DNA of 64,000 nt from Methylocella silvestris BL2. Lineage in GTDB: Bacteria; Pseudomonadota; Alphaproteobacteria; Rhizobiales; Beijerinckiaceae. The stretch is taken from assembly GCF_000021745.1 (NCBI RefSeq), contig NC_011666.1, positions 1-64,000 on the forward strand. The letters run 5' to 3'. The first letter of the stretch is position 1; every line of letters begins with the position of its first letter. The notes beneath the pieces are model-generated. The model did no database searches. It saw only the letters and a list, made by a program, of their open reading frames with translations, and was not told the origin of the DNA. Made by a program: the position numbers and the translations under genes. Below, in pieces: positions 37,321 to 47,388 of this stretch.

Positions 37321-37385
37321 CAATTGAAATAGCGCGATAAACGCACGTTTTGCGATTATTACGATTGACGAGATGCCAATAATTG

Positions 37386-37401
37386 TTAATATTCAGTTAA
37401 C
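37386..37401 (+). promoter_or_regulatory. Perfect CtrA-type binding box upstream of ftcR
   Basis: The sequence is TTAA-N7-TTAAC, exactly the consensus of the cell-cycle regulator CtrA described in Caulobacter, ending 27 nt before the ftcR start. A GANTC methylation site (GATTC, 37412-37416) lies between box and start codon. I found no other exact match in the intergenic regions of this window. Confidence 0.65.
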
Positions 37402-37428
37402 GACACGGTTTGATTCAGGGGGCGTCAA

Positions 37429-38103
37429 ATGCTTGTTATTATTGATGAAAGAGAGATTGTGACAGCTGGCTACGCCAGCCGCTTTGGCAATGAGGGGGTG
37501 TCTTCGGCGGGGTTCTGCCCGGAAGAATTTCGCGAATGGGTTGCAACGGTCGCCGAAGGAGATCTGGGCGCCGTGGAGGCGTTTCTCCTCGGTGATTGCC
37601 GCGACAGGCAAGCCTATCCGAAAATGATCAAGGAGCGCTCTCGCGCGCCCGTCATCGCGATGAATGACGCGCCTTGTCTGGAGCAGACGCTCGATCTTTT
37701 TGCCGCCGGCGTCGACGACGTGGTGCGTAAGCCGATCCATGTTCGCGAGATACTTGCCCGTGTCGGAGCGATCAAGCGCAGATGCGATATCGAAGTCGAT
37801 TCCGTTGCGCTCGGCGATCTTCGCGTCTTTTTTGACGGGCGGGATCCCGAATTGAACGGGCGGGTTCTGGCGCTGCCCCGCCGCGAACGCCGCATCCTGG
37901 AATATCTCGTCAACAATCGCGGACGGCGCGTGAGCAAAGCGCAGATCTTTAATTCCATCTATGGAATTTTCGACGAAAATGTCGAAGAGAATGTGGTTGA
38001 AAGCCACATTAGCAAATTGCGGAAGAAATTGCGCCGCCAGCTCGGTTATGATCCGATCAACTCCGTGCGCTATCTCGGATATCGACTGGACGGAACGATC
38101 TGA
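37429..38103 (+). CDS. ftcR: Flagellar transcriptional regulator FtcR (Rem-type)
   Basis: FtcR/Rem is the OmpR-like activator of flagellar genes in Brucella and Sinorhizobium. The 224-residue protein has an atypical receiver domain ([33 protein letters not shown]) in which the canonical phosphoacceptor is not obvious, and a C-terminal winged helix ([44 protein letters not shown]). Its position between fliK and flgE matches rhizobial clusters. The upstream AT-rich region holds a CtrA-type box. Confidence 0.92.
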   Translation: MLVIIDEREIVTAGYASRFGNEGVSSAGFCPEEFREWVATVAEGDLGAVEAFLLGDCRDRQAYPKMIKERSRAPVIAMNDAPCLEQTLDLFAAGVDDVVRKPIHVREILARVGAIKRRCDIEVDSVALGDLRVFFDGRDPELNGRVLALPRRERRILEYLVNNRGRRVSKAQIFNSIYGIFDENVEENVVESHISKLRKKLRRQLGYDPINSVRYLGYRLDGTI

Positions 38104-38577
38104 GGCGCGCGGCGCCCAAAATTTGAAGCTGCTGCAATCTATCCTGTGGCGTAACGGTAAAGAATCGCCAGTCCAGTCAACACTTTTCGTTGGATATCCC
38201 CCGACGACCCACGTGCGATGTGTTTTTCGCAATGTTATCGGCGCGGGGCCTTTCGAGCGTCCGTTAAGAGCGCCTAAAATCTGCAGCGAGAGCCGCGGCT
38301 AATCCGTCTGATGCTGAGCGGGATTTTGTGCCGCCTCGACAAAGCCGCCAACGCAAGCCGCAGTTGCGCGTGGGCGCCGCCCGAAATCCGAGATCCGCCT
38401 TCGACAAAAAGCTCATTATTTGGCGCAGATCCGGCGCGACAAACCTCCGTCAAATGATGGCGAGGCGCGCAATCGGTTTGTGCTTCCGTTTTCTCCATCG
38501 AAACCCTCGCGATTCCGGGCCAGTTTCGCGCAAGGCCCATGGATTTAGATTTGCCCATCGAATACGGAGATTCATCG
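38104..38577. other. 474-bp intergenic region between ftcR and flgE
   Basis: No convincing gene: open frames here overlap each other and lack ribosome-binding sites or plausible composition. A near-match to a CtrA box (TTAA-N7-TAAA at 38264-38278) is imperfect. The region probably carries the promoter of the flgE-flgK-flgL run, but I cannot point to a defined -35/-10 or sigma-54 element. Confidence 0.5.
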
Positions 38578-39822
38578 ATGAGTCTGTTTAGCGCATTGAC
38601 CGCAAGCGTATCCGGCATGGCCGCGCAAGCGAACAAATTGTCGACGGTGTCCGACAATATCGCGAATTCCGACACGACCGGCTACAAACAGGCCATGACG
38701 GAGTTTGAGAATCTGATTAGCCAGGCCGGAACCTCGTCTTACAATGCAAGCGGCGTCGCCACTGTGGTGCGCTACAATATCAGCGAACACGGCAATCTCA
38801 AATCGACGACGTCGTCGACGGATCTTGCCATACAGGGAAATGGATTCTTTCTAGTCGGTGATGCAAATGGCTCGGTGTTTCTGACGCGCGCGGGCAATTT
38901 TAAGCCGGATGCGACTGGAAATCTCGTCAACGCAGCCGGTTTCACGCTGCTCGGATACAGCGCTTCGTCGGGAAATTCCTCCAGCGCAGGCCTGAGCGGG
39001 CTGGAGCCGGTCAATATTTTCGGGGACGGTCTCAAAGCCGTCCCCTCCACAACAGGAAAATTGACGGCCAATCTCAACTCCAATGCTGACATCGTCACGG
39101 GGAGCTTGCCGAGCGCCAATGTCGCCGGGTCAGTTTATACGTCCAAGACGTCGTTGGTGACATACGACAATCTCGGAAACGCCGTTAAGCTCGATGTATA
39201 CTACAGTAAAACGGGCACAAACACTTGGGAGGCGTCGATTTACAACGCGGCGGACGCCGCGCCCGGCGGCGGCTTTCCCTATTCCGGCGCCGCGCTCGCC
39301 ACGCAAACATTGAACTTCAGCGCAAGCGACGGCAGTCTGACCGGACAGAGCTCCATCTCGCTGTCTGTTCCGGGCGGAGCGAACGTCGCTATCGACCTTT
39401 CCGGCACGACGCAGCTTGCGTCCGCTTTCGAAGTCTCGGCGGCGACCACCAATGGAAATGCGCCAAGCGCTGTGCAGAGCGTCAGCATAAGCCCCGATGG
39501 AACTTTGTCCGAGGTTTTTGTCAATGGGACCCAAAAGGCGATCTTCACAATTCCGCTCGCAACGGTCGCCAGCGTCGACAATATGACCTCCCTGGCGGGT
39601 GACGTGTTCTCGGACAATAGTCTCTCGGGACCGATCCTTGTCGGAGATCCCGGCCTTGGCGGCTTTGGTTCGATCCAGTCGGAAAAGCTCGAATCCTCGA
39701 CTGTCGATCTTGCCTCGCAATTGACCGACATGATCGTCGCGCAGCGTTCCTATGAGTCGAACTCCAAGGTGTTCCAGACCGGATCGGAACTTTTGTCGAC
39801 GTTGAACAACATGCTCAAGTGA
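38578..39822 (+). CDS. flgE: Flagellar hook protein FlgE
   Basis: FlgE builds the hook. The 414-residue protein starts MSLFSALTASVSGMAAQA with the rod/hook N-terminal motif VSDNIANSDTTGYKQA, has LAIQGNGFFLVGDANG, a variable Ser/Gly-rich centre, and the C-terminal LTDMIVAQRSYESNSKVFQ. ATG 38578 with GGAG 9 nt upstream is used; the frame is open to 38539. flgK follows. Confidence 0.95.
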   Translation: MSLFSALTASVSGMAAQANKLSTVSDNIANSDTTGYKQAMTEFENLISQAGTSSYNASGVATVVRYNISEHGNLKSTTSSTDLAIQGNGFFLVGDANGSVFLTRAGNFKPDATGNLVNAAGFTLLGYSASSGNSSSAGLSGLEPVNIFGDGLKAVPSTTGKLTANLNSNADIVTGSLPSANVAGSVYTSKTSLVTYDNLGNAVKLDVYYSKTGTNTWEASIYNAADAAPGGGFPYSGAALATQTLNFSASDGSLTGQSSISLSVPGGANVAIDLSGTTQLASAFEVSAATTNGNAPSAVQSVSISPDGTLSEVFVNGTQKAIFTIPLATVASVDNMTSLAGDVFSDNSLSGPILVGDPGLGGFGSIQSEKLESSTVDLASQLTDMIVAQRSYESNSKVFQTGSELLSTLNNMLK

Positions 39823-39856
39823 CGCTCGGGACTTGTAACGGAAAAGGATGACGGCC

Positions 39857-41347
39857 ATGAGCCTGGCGAATGCGGCGGCGATCGCGCAGTCGGGGTTAGC
39901 TTCGGTTACGACCGAGATCGCAACATTGTCGCGTAACATTTCCGGCGCTAACGACACCTCGGTTTATTCGCGCAAGATCGCCAATGTCGTATCGACCGCC
40001 TCTGGCTCGCAGGTCACCTCGATCAGCCGCGCCTCGAGTCAGGCGGTGTTCGAGAATGTGCTTAATGCGACCTCTGCCATTGCCGCTGAAGACGCTGTAT
40101 CGACAGGTCTTGAAGCGCTGGCGACGACAGTTGGAGATGTCGCCAGCGCCGCAGGCGCGGACGCAACCTCGACGGCGACGTCGCCAGCAGCCTTGATCAG
40201 CCGATTGTCCGATGCGCTGCAATATTATTCCGGGTCGCCGAGCGACATGACGGCTGCGGCGAATGTCGTCTCCGCGGCCAATGCTTTGGCAAGGGGGCTC
40301 AATCAGGGCTCGGCCGCCATTCAGCAGGCGCGCGCGACCGCCGACTCCGACATTGCGGCCGCCGTGTCGGATATAAATTCACAGCTCGCCCAGTTCCAAG
40401 AAGTCAACGAAAAAATCATCGCGGCTACGGCCGTGGGCAAAGACAGCACGGATTTACAGGATCAGCGCGATACGATCCTGAAGCAGATTTCCGCGAATAT
40501 CGGCATATCGACCGTCACCGCGGGAAATGGCGATATGTCCCTCTATACCGACAGCGGCGTTACGCTTTTTCAGGGGGGCCGCGCGCGGACAGTCAGCTTC
40601 ACGCCGACAACCACTTATGTGACGGCGACGGTGGGACAGGCTGTTTATGTCGACGGCGTGGCGATTACGGGCGCTACGGCTACCATGGCGATTGCCTCGG
40701 GCAAGATCGCTGGCCTGGCGACAATCCGGGACGCCGTTGCAGTCACCTATCAGGCGCAGCTCGATGGCGTCGCAAGCGCTTTGATCACCGCTTTTCGGGA
40801 AAGCGATCAGGCAGCGGTCGGCCCCGATTTGCCTGGGCTCTTTACAACGGCGAGCGCAACAGCAATTCCATCTTCGGCGGCCGGATTGGCGAGCGCGATC
40901 ATTGTTAACGCAGCGGTAGACCCCTCGCAAGGCGGGGATTTGACCCTCCTGCGCGACGGCGGCATCGCCGATCCATCAGGCACGGATTACACTTACAACA
41001 CAAGCGGCGCCGCGAGCTTTGCGGGCCGCATCTCAGAATTGATCGACAATCTATCCGCAACACAAAGCTTTTCATCGTCTGGGAGCCTGACGACGAGCGC
41101 GAGCGTTGGAGGCTATGCCGCCGCGTCAGTCAGTTGGCTGGAGGCGCAACGGTCGGCCGCATCCTCGCGCAGCAGCTACCAAGGCGCGCTTTTGAGCACC
41201 GCCTCGACAGCATTGTCGAACGCGACCGGCGTCAATATCAACGATGAGATGTCAAAAATGCTTGATCTCGAGCAGTCCTACGCTGCCTCAGCGAAATTGC
41301 TTAGCTCGATCAACGATATGTTCAACGCTCTCCTGTCGGGCATATAG
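39857..41347 (+). CDS. flgK: Flagellar hook-associated protein FlgK
   Basis: FlgK joins hook to filament. The 496-residue protein has the N-terminal TEIATLSRNISGANDTSVYSRK-like motif, a long Ala/Ser/Thr-rich body with LQDQRDTILKQISANIGI, and a C-terminal helix with VSWLEAQRSAASS and MLDLEQSYAASAKLL. ATG 39848 is an alternative start three codons upstream; 39857 matches the family N-terminus and has AAGG at 9 nt. Confidence 0.9.
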   Translation: MSLANAAAIAQSGLASVTTEIATLSRNISGANDTSVYSRKIANVVSTASGSQVTSISRASSQAVFENVLNATSAIAAEDAVSTGLEALATTVGDVASAAGADATSTATSPAALISRLSDALQYYSGSPSDMTAAANVVSAANALARGLNQGSAAIQQARATADSDIAAAVSDINSQLAQFQEVNEKIIAATAVGKDSTDLQDQRDTILKQISANIGISTVTAGNGDMSLYTDSGVTLFQGGRARTVSFTPTTTYVTATVGQAVYVDGVAITGATATMAIASGKIAGLATIRDAVAVTYQAQLDGVASALITAFRESDQAAVGPDLPGLFTTASATAIPSSAAGLASAIIVNAAVDPSQGGDLTLLRDGGIADPSGTDYTYNTSGAASFAGRISELIDNLSATQSFSSSGSLTTSASVGGYAAASVSWLEAQRSAASSRSSYQGALLSTASTALSNATGVNINDEMSKMLDLEQSYAASAKLLSSINDMFNALLSGI

Positions 41348-41357
41348 GGGCCGCCTC

Positions 41358-42401
41358 ATGAGTTCATATATTTCCACCCAATCGATCAGTTCGTCTCTGC
41401 GGCAATCCGTTCTAAAGATGCAGGCGGAGCTTTCGTCAGCCCAGACCGAGGCGGCGACGGGCAATCATGCCGACATTGGCTTGAGTCTCGCAAGCAAAAC
41501 GGGACAAAGCGTTTCGCTGCAAGCGCAAGCGGCGATGCTGCAGACTCTATCGGAGACAAACTCCATCGCGCTCACGCGCATGAATATGATCCAAAATCAA
41601 CTTGGCGATCTGCAATCCGGCGCCCAGTCGTTGCTCAACTCGCTTCTATCAACGAATGGCTCGGCGCAGAACGCAGCAACCATTGAGGCGTCTGGCGCGG
41701 ACAATTTAAAAGGGTTGATCGCCAGCCTGAATTCGACGCTAAACGGCGATTATCTCTTCGCGGGGATCAATACCGCGACGGCGCCTTTGACCGACTATTA
41801 TGCAACGGGCGCCAGCAGCAAGACAGCGGTTGACGCAGCATTTTCGACCGCGTTCGGGATGTCGCAGACGAGCAGCTCCGTCGCGGGCATAAGCGCCAGC
41901 GCGATGCAGGATTTTCTTGACGGGCCCTTCGCCGCTTTGTTCCAGGGCTCCAATTGGACAAATGATTGGTCGTCAGCGTCTGACGAGGCGATCGCCAGTT
42001 CGATCTCGCCCGGCGGCGCTGTCATATCGTCGGTCAGCGCGAACCAGTCCGCCTTTAGAGATCTTGCTGAAGCCTATACGATGCTGTCTGATCTGGGCGG
42101 CGAAAAATATAGCCAGGCGACCTATGACGTCCTGGTCGGCAAGGCGCGTGATCTTCTCACCGACGGCATCTCCGCGCTTTCGGATGCGCAAGCAGGGCTT
42201 GGCGTGGCGCAATCAAGCGTGTCGGACGCCAACACGCAAATGTCGTTGCAGATGAATATTTTGTCTTCGCAAATAGGTAACCTTGAAAGCATTAACGGCT
42301 ATGAAGTCCAGGTTCGCATCTCGGATCTGCAAACCCAAATTCAGACAGCATATTCCTTGACCTCGCATTTGCAGGACTTGAGCCTCGTGAAATATCTTTG
42401 A
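41358..42401 (+). CDS. flgL: Flagellar hook-associated protein FlgL
   Basis: FlgL is the second hook-filament junction protein and resembles flagellin. The 347-residue protein begins SYISTQSISSSLRQSVLKMQ, has a flagellin-like N-terminal helix (LSSAQTEAATGNHADIGLSL), NGDYLFAGINT, and a C-terminal helix (VRISDLQTQIQTAYSLTSHL). The ATG at 41358 lies 10 nt after flgK. A 6-bp hairpin (42422-42436) lies just downstream, without a T-tract. Confidence 0.9.
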   Translation: MSSYISTQSISSSLRQSVLKMQAELSSAQTEAATGNHADIGLSLASKTGQSVSLQAQAAMLQTLSETNSIALTRMNMIQNQLGDLQSGAQSLLNSLLSTNGSAQNAATIEASGADNLKGLIASLNSTLNGDYLFAGINTATAPLTDYYATGASSKTAVDAAFSTAFGMSQTSSSVAGISASAMQDFLDGPFAALFQGSNWTNDWSSASDEAIASSISPGGAVISSVSANQSAFRDLAEAYTMLSDLGGEKYSQATYDVLVGKARDLLTDGISALSDAQAGLGVAQSSVSDANTQMSLQMNILSSQIGNLESINGYEVQVRISDLQTQIQTAYSLTSHLQDLSLVKYL

Positions 42402-42523
42402 CGCTTTTGCGCGATCTCCACCGGCGCTTTGCGCCGCAGGACGGTCGGAAAGCAAGTCATCCCGGACGATAGCGGCCGGCGTCCTGGTGTTTGGCGAGGC
42501 GATAACGCCCAAAGCGATGGATC

Positions 42524-42874
42524 ATGATGTACCAGCGAAGCTACGCTGAAAGCCTCGAAAGCTCTCCAGGCGAATGCCGCGAGCGCGAACGTCGAGCCCT
42601 CGATCACGCGCTGCAATTGCTCGAGAAGGCGAGGCATGACGGCGTCGGCTCCGCTGCAGCTGCGGAAGCCCTGCATTTCCTGTGTAGACTGTGGAAGGCG
42701 CTGATCGAGGATTTGATAAGCCCGGAAAATGACCTCCCTGACGTGCTGCGCGGCGACCTTGTCTCTGTCGGCATTTGGGTCCTGCGGGAAGCCGATTCCA
42801 TTCGGGAGGAAAAGTCGAGCAACTTCCGGGGACTTATCGAAATCTGCTCCGCGATCCGCAATGGGCTGAGGTAA
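42524..42874 (+). CDS. flaF: Flagellar biosynthesis regulator FlaF
   Basis: FlaF is needed for flagellin synthesis or secretion and acts with FlbT in alphaproteobacteria. The 116-residue protein has the family pattern YAESLESSPGECRERERRALDHAL, then LHFLCRLWKALIEDLISPENDLP and LISIGIWVLRE-like helix. It precedes flbT by 7 nt. Confidence 0.92.
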   Translation: MMYQRSYAESLESSPGECRERERRALDHALQLLEKARHDGVGSAAAAEALHFLCRLWKALIEDLISPENDLPDVLRGDLVSVGIWVLREADSIREEKSSNFRGLIEICSAIRNGLR

Positions 42875-42881
42875 CGCAGGC

Positions 42882-43292
42882 ATGCATATTTCACTTCGGG
42901 CCGGCGAAAAAATATACATCAATGGCGCGGTTCTTTGCGCGGATCGAAAAGTATCCTTGGAGTTGCTGAACGACGCGACATTCCTGCTGGAAGCCCATGT
43001 CATGAAAGTGGAGAATGCGACAACGCCGTTGCGGCAACTCTACTTCATCGTTCAAATCATGCTGATGAATCCGACGGACAGCGCCGTCGCGCGCGCCATG
43101 TTCGAGCAATCCATGCGAAGTCTCGTCGAGATTGCGGACGATCAAGCGCTTCTGGCGGGCCTGCGCGCCGTCAGAGGGCATGTGGAGGACGGCAGGGTCT
43201 TCGAAGGTCTGAGATCAATCCGCAGCCTGTTTTCCATTGAAGCCGGAATCATGTCCGGCGACAGCGCGGCCTCGCCGACTCAGGCGGCGTAA
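42882..43292 (+). CDS. flbT: Flagellin mRNA regulator FlbT
   Basis: FlbT binds or influences flagellin mRNA in Caulobacter and Brucella. The 136-residue protein shows LRAGEKIYINGAVLCADRKVSLELLNDATFLLE and QLYFIVQIMLMNPTD in the family order. It is transcribed with flaF. The flagellin leader hairpin at 29256 is a possible target. Confidence 0.92.
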   Translation: MHISLRAGEKIYINGAVLCADRKVSLELLNDATFLLEAHVMKVENATTPLRQLYFIVQIMLMNPTDSAVARAMFEQSMRSLVEIADDQALLAGLRAVRGHVEDGRVFEGLRSIRSLFSIEAGIMSGDSAASPTQAA

Positions 43293-43317
43293 GCGCTATG
43301 TATGAGAGGATGCAAGC

Positions 43318-43725
43318 ATGTCGGTAGCCAATGTCAATTCGGTGGCGAACGCAACTGGGACGAGCGCAAATGCGTCAACTTCCGCTGCAACCTCCGCGAC
43401 GGTGGACTATAATCAGTTTTTACAGCTGTTGATCACGGAGCTGAAGAATCAGGATCCAACGAGCCCGACCGATCCGACCCAGTATATGAGCCAGTTGGCT
43501 TCTTTTTCCTCGGTCGAGCAGCAGGTCAAGACGAATTCGGCCCTGGATGCGCTTCTGGCGACGCAAGCAGGAGCGCTGATCGGGAAGACGGCGACCTCCG
43601 CCGACGGGAAGATCAGCGGCGTGATTGCGTCGGTGACGACGAGCGCGGGCGGCGACGTCACCGCGACATTGAAGAATGGAAGCGCGATCACGCTTGGATC
43701 CGGCGTCACGATCAGCGCCACATGA
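43318..43725 (+). CDS. flgD: Hook assembly scaffold FlgD (short form)
   Basis: FlgD caps the growing hook. The 135-residue protein has a Ser/Thr/Ala-rich N-terminus, the conserved FLQLLITELKNQDPTSPTDP and YMSQLASFSSVEQQVKTNS, and a short beta-strand tail. The long FlgD C-terminal domain of enterics is absent, as in other members of this order. Its stop overlaps fliQ by 4 nt. Confidence 0.93.
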   Translation: MSVANVNSVANATGTSANASTSAATSATVDYNQFLQLLITELKNQDPTSPTDPTQYMSQLASFSSVEQQVKTNSALDALLATQAGALIGKTATSADGKISGVIASVTTSAGGDVTATLKNGSAITLGSGVTISAT

Positions 43726-43988
43726 ACGAGGCGGACGCGCTTGAGCTGATACGGTCAGCGATCTGGACGATCATTGTCGGATCGGGGCCCCCGGTCGCCG
43801 CGGCGATGTTCGTCGGATTGATCATTGCTCTGCTGCAAGCACTGACGCAGATCCAGGAAACGACGCTGACCTTTGTTCCGAAGATCGTCGTCATTTTCTT
43901 AGTCCTGTCCTTTGGAGGGCCGTTCATCGGCGCTCAGATTTTTGCGTTCACGGAACATGTCTATGGGCGTATTGAAAAAGGTTACTGA
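43722..43988 (+). CDS. fliQ: Flagellar export gate protein FliQ
   Basis: FliQ is a small export-channel subunit. The 88-residue protein has two hydrophobic helices with GPPVAAAMFVGLIIALLQALTQIQE followed by FVPKIVVIFLVLSFGG, the family hallmark. ATG 43722 overlaps the flgD stop. A 470-bp gap follows before flhA. Confidence 0.96.
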   Translation: MNEADALELIRSAIWTIIVGSGPPVAAAMFVGLIIALLQALTQIQETTLTFVPKIVVIFLVLSFGGPFIGAQIFAFTEHVYGRIEKGY

Positions 43989-44458
43989 TTGATTTTGGAA
44001 AATCGAGAGGCGCCGGCTTTGGAGTCTTCCAGGCAGCGGTTCCCCGGGGGCCGCAGCGGCTGCGCGCTCGGCGTCATGCAAGCTAAGCGTGTGGGGCTTA
44101 CGAAGCGAGATCGGCGGACACCGCGAGACGACGCGTGATTATCCTCGCCGCGAGTCTTGACCCGCCGCCCGGCCGAGGCGTCGATTGGCGGTAGTAACAA
44201 CTTCATCAATGAATCCGGCGGCAGGTCTTGCAATCGCGTGTCAATGCCGACCGGGGTCAGACGCATCTTCCAGCCAGAATAGAGCTCTTGCAAGATCTGC
44301 TTGATCTGCACTACCGCAACCTGTGGTGTTTGCGGCGGCGCGCCTCGGCCAAGACTCGGCGCCGGGAGACGAAATCCCTTGCGCAATTGCGATTTGGCGA
44401 TGTTCGCGCAAGGCTGAACAAATAAATATGAGAAGTCTTCAACTGATAAGAGTCCGTC
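43989..44458. other. 470-bp region between fliQ and flhA, with a possible gene remnant
   Basis: fliQ and flhA are normally adjacent, so this gap is unusual. A minus-strand frame (44386 to 43982, 134 codons) contains a protein-like stretch (VVQIKQILQELYSGWKMRL), but its C-terminal part looks random and no family is recognised. An 8-bp inverted repeat (44377-44384 and 44406-44413) lies about 45 nt before the flhA start. The stretch may hold the flhA promoter and a decayed gene. Confidence 0.4.
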
Positions 44459-46549
44459 ATGTCGGATATTGCACTACGAGGCGCGTCTCCCCCCGGGCGA
44501 AAGAGCGCCCGCGACGTTGCATTCGCCGCCGGCATCGTCGCAATTCTTTCGATCTTTTTTCTGCCGGTCCCAGCCGTTCTCATTGACATTGGGCTTGCAT
44601 TTTCAATAGCGCTTTCTGTCCTCATCTTGATGGTCGCCTTGTGGATCGAGCGGCCGCTCGATTTTTCAGCATTTCCGACCGTGTTGCTTGTCGCGACGCT
44701 GTTGCGTCTCGCGCTGAACATTGCCACCACACGCTTGATTTTGTCGAATGGCGCTGAAGGCTTGACGGCCGCCGGCTTTATCATCGGCGGCTTTTCGAAG
44801 CTTGTGATGAGCGGCGATTTCGTCATTGGGCTTATCGTATTTGCAATCCTGATGACGGTGAATTTTGTCGTTATAACGAAGGGCGCGACCCGCATCGCCG
44901 AGGTCGGGGCGCGCTTCACGCTCGATGCGATTCCCGGCAAGCAGATGGCGATCGACGCGGATCTCTCCGCCGGCCTGATCGACGACAAGCAGGCGCAGCG
45001 GCGCAGACACGAACTTGAGGAAGAAAGTTCATTTTTCGGATCGATGGATGGCGCCTCGAAATTCGTTCGCGGCGACGCGATCGCCGGCCTGATCATCCTG
45101 GCGGTCAATATTTTCGGCGGCATCGTCATCGGCGCAACCCGGCACAATATGCCGCTGCAGCAGGCGGCCGACGTCTATACGAAACTCTCGGTCGGCGATG
45201 GTCTCGTGTCGCAAATACCGGCGCTGATCATTTCCTTGTCCGCTGCGCTGCTGGTGTCGAAGGGCGGCACCCGAGGCGCGACAGAAGCGGCGGTCTTAAG
45301 TCAGCTCGTCAAATATCCGCGCGCGCTTCTCGTAGCGGCGCTTCTCATGTTCGGGATGGCGTTGGCGCCGGGCTTGCCGTTCTTTCCATTCGCCCTTCTT
45401 GGCGGCGTGCTTGCTTTCGTCAGCTATGAGGCGCCGAAGCGGATCGCAAGGGACGAAGAGGTCCAGCGCGCGAAGCGGCTGACGGAGGAGCAAGAGGCGC
45501 AGAGCGAGGCGAAGGACTCGGTCAAGGGGCAGATCAGATCCGTTGAAATCGAACTTTGTCTTGGCAAGCAACTCGCGACGCGTCTCGTCGCCTCGCACAA
45601 CGAGCTCGCCGCGCGAGTCGCCAAAATGCGGCGCAAATTTGCCAAGCAATATGGCTTTGTCGTCCCGGAGATAAAGCTGTCGGACAGCTTGGCGATGCCG
45701 ACCAAAGCTTATCAGATTAGAATACATGGAACGATCGCCGCGGCCAATGAGCTGAAGATCGGAGATCTTCTTGTCATTGTCAACGATGGCCGTCGTCCGC
45801 ATCTACCCGGGGAAGACTGCCGGGAGCCGGCGTTCGGCATGAAGGCGATGTGGGTTTCGCAAGCTTTCGCCAACGAGCTGAAGCGCGAAGGCTTTAGCCC
45901 GATCGACAATGTCTCCGTTTTGCTGACTCATCTGAGCGAGGTCATTCGCAACAATCTTCCGCAGCTCTTATCCTACAAGGATATGCGGACTCTGCTGGAT
46001 CGGTTGGGGCCGGAATACAAGCGGTTGATCGACGACATTTGTCCCTCGCAGATTTCCTATTCCGGACTGCAGGCGGTGCTGAAGCTTCTTCTTGCCGAAC
46101 GCGTCTCGATCCGCAATCTGCATCTCATTCTGGAGGCCATCGCCGAGATCGCGCCGCACGCCCGCCGAGCGGAGCAGGTGGCGGAGCATGTTCGCATGCG
46201 CATGGCTCAACAGATCTGTGGCGACCTCACAGATGGCGGCGTGTTGAAAGTGTTGCGGCTTGGCAATCGCTGGGATCTCGCGTTCCACCAAAGCCTGAAG
46301 CGTGACTCCAAGGGTGATGTGACGGAGTTCGATCTCGATCCTCAGATGGTCGAAGATTTCGGCAAAGAGGCCTCCACGGCGATTCGCGAACGGATGGATC
46401 AGGGGCATCAATTCGTCCTGGTCGCCACGCCAGAGACGCGGCCCTATGTGCGAATGATTGTCGAGCGCCTGTTTGCGACGCTGCCGGTCCTTTCCCATCT
46501 TGAGATCGCGCGCGGCGTGACGATCAAATCATTGGGCAGCATCTCTTGA
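44459..46549 (+). CDS. flhA: Flagellar export gate protein FlhA
   Basis: FlhA is the large export-gate ring protein and docks export chaperones. The 696-residue protein has about eight membrane helices in the first 330 residues with the signature [20 protein letters not shown] and [17 protein letters not shown], then a cytoplasmic domain of about 360 residues. ATG 44459. fliR follows directly. Confidence 0.97.
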   Translation: MSDIALRGASPPGRKSARDVAFAAGIVAILSIFFLPVPAVLIDIGLAFSIALSVLILMVALWIERPLDFSAFPTVLLVATLLRLALNIATTRLILSNGAEGLTAAGFIIGGFSKLVMSGDFVIGLIVFAILMTVNFVVITKGATRIAEVGARFTLDAIPGKQMAIDADLSAGLIDDKQAQRRRHELEEESSFFGSMDGASKFVRGDAIAGLIILAVNIFGGIVIGATRHNMPLQQAADVYTKLSVGDGLVSQIPALIISLSAALLVSKGGTRGATEAAVLSQLVKYPRALLVAALLMFGMALAPGLPFFPFALLGGVLAFVSYEAPKRIARDEEVQRAKRLTEEQEAQSEAKDSVKGQIRSVEIELCLGKQLATRLVASHNELAARVAKMRRKFAKQYGFVVPEIKLSDSLAMPTKAYQIRIHGTIAAANELKIGDLLVIVNDGRRPHLPGEDCREPAFGMKAMWVSQAFANELKREGFSPIDNVSVLLTHLSEVIRNNLPQLLSYKDMRTLLDRLGPEYKRLIDDICPSQISYSGLQAVLKLLLAERVSIRNLHLILEAIAEIAPHARRAEQVAEHVRMRMAQQICGDLTDGGVLKVLRLGNRWDLAFHQSLKRDSKGDVTEFDLDPQMVEDFGKEASTAIRERMDQGHQFVLVATPETRPYVRMIVERLFATLPVLSHLEIARGVTIKSLGSIS

Positions 46550-46551
46550 CC

Positions 46552-47301
46552 ATGATTGGATCGAACGCGGTCTTGACTGCCTTCGTTCTTTTTTGCCGCA
46601 TCGGCGCCTGCCTCATGATCATGCCGGGCATATCCAGCGCACGCATTCCGGTCCGGGTCAGGCTGTTCGTCGGCTTTGCTATAACGCTTGGCCTGACGCC
46701 AATCTTGTCGGACGAGGTTGGTCCAAAAATATCGGCTGAATCGCCTTTTATCCTGGTCCAAACCATCCTTAGCGAGAGCTTGATCGGGGGGCTTATCGGA
46801 TTTCTCGGCCGCATTTTTTTCGGGGCCCTCGACGCCTTGGCGAACGCCATCGCTATGGCGATCGGTCTTTCGAGCCCGTTGGCCCCCCCAACGGACGACA
46901 ATGAGCCGGCCCCGGCAATCGTCTCGCTCATTTCGCTCGGGGCTCTGGTATTGTTTTTCCTCACCAATCTGCACTGGGAGGTTTTGCGCGGACTGCTTGC
47001 GTCCTATTCTGTCTGGCCGGTATCTGGTCTGTTCGAAGCGCGCTTGGGGCTTGTTGAAATCGGCAATAGCCTGGCGCGTTCCTTCGCCCTGGCGCTGCGC
47101 GTCAGCAGTCCCTTCATCGTCTACGCGTTGATCGTCAATCTCGCGATTGGCATTGCGTCTCGATTTGCGCCGCAAATTCCAATCTATTTCATCACAGTTC
47201 CCGCCGTTGCGGCCGGCGGATTATTCCTCCTTTACATCACCTGCAGGAGCCTGTTGGAGCTCTTCGTCGCAGGGTTCTCTCTTTGGCTCGCTTCGGGTTG
47301 A
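46552..47301 (+). CDS. fliR: Flagellar export gate protein FliR
   Basis: FliR completes the FliPQR channel. The 249-residue protein has about six hydrophobic helices, with FCRIGACLMIMPGISSARIPVRVR-type N-terminus and a family-typical QTILSESLIGGLIGFLGRI segment. ATG 46552 lies 2 nt after flhA; a TTG overlapping the flhA stop (46546) is an alternative start. Confidence 0.93.
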   Translation: MIGSNAVLTAFVLFCRIGACLMIMPGISSARIPVRVRLFVGFAITLGLTPILSDEVGPKISAESPFILVQTILSESLIGGLIGFLGRIFFGALDALANAIAMAIGLSSPLAPPTDDNEPAPAIVSLISLGALVLFFLTNLHWEVLRGLLASYSVWPVSGLFEARLGLVEIGNSLARSFALALRVSSPFIVYALIVNLAIGIASRFAPQIPIYFITVPAVAAGGLFLLYITCRSLLELFVAGFSLWLASG

Positions 47302-47388
47302 TTGGCTTCAGCATAGCCGCGGTCGCGCGTTAAGCGAACGGCGCATTGGCCCATCTTACGCTTTTTCCCAAGCAGCAATGGATTCGGC

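Noticed and set aside
38264-38278. TTAA-N7-TAAA near flgE
   Set aside because: The second half-site does not match TTAA; it is recorded only as a near-miss.
38328-38591. 87-codon frame upstream of flgE
   Set aside because: It is Arg-rich with no ribosome-binding site and overlaps the probable flgE promoter and start; judged non-coding.
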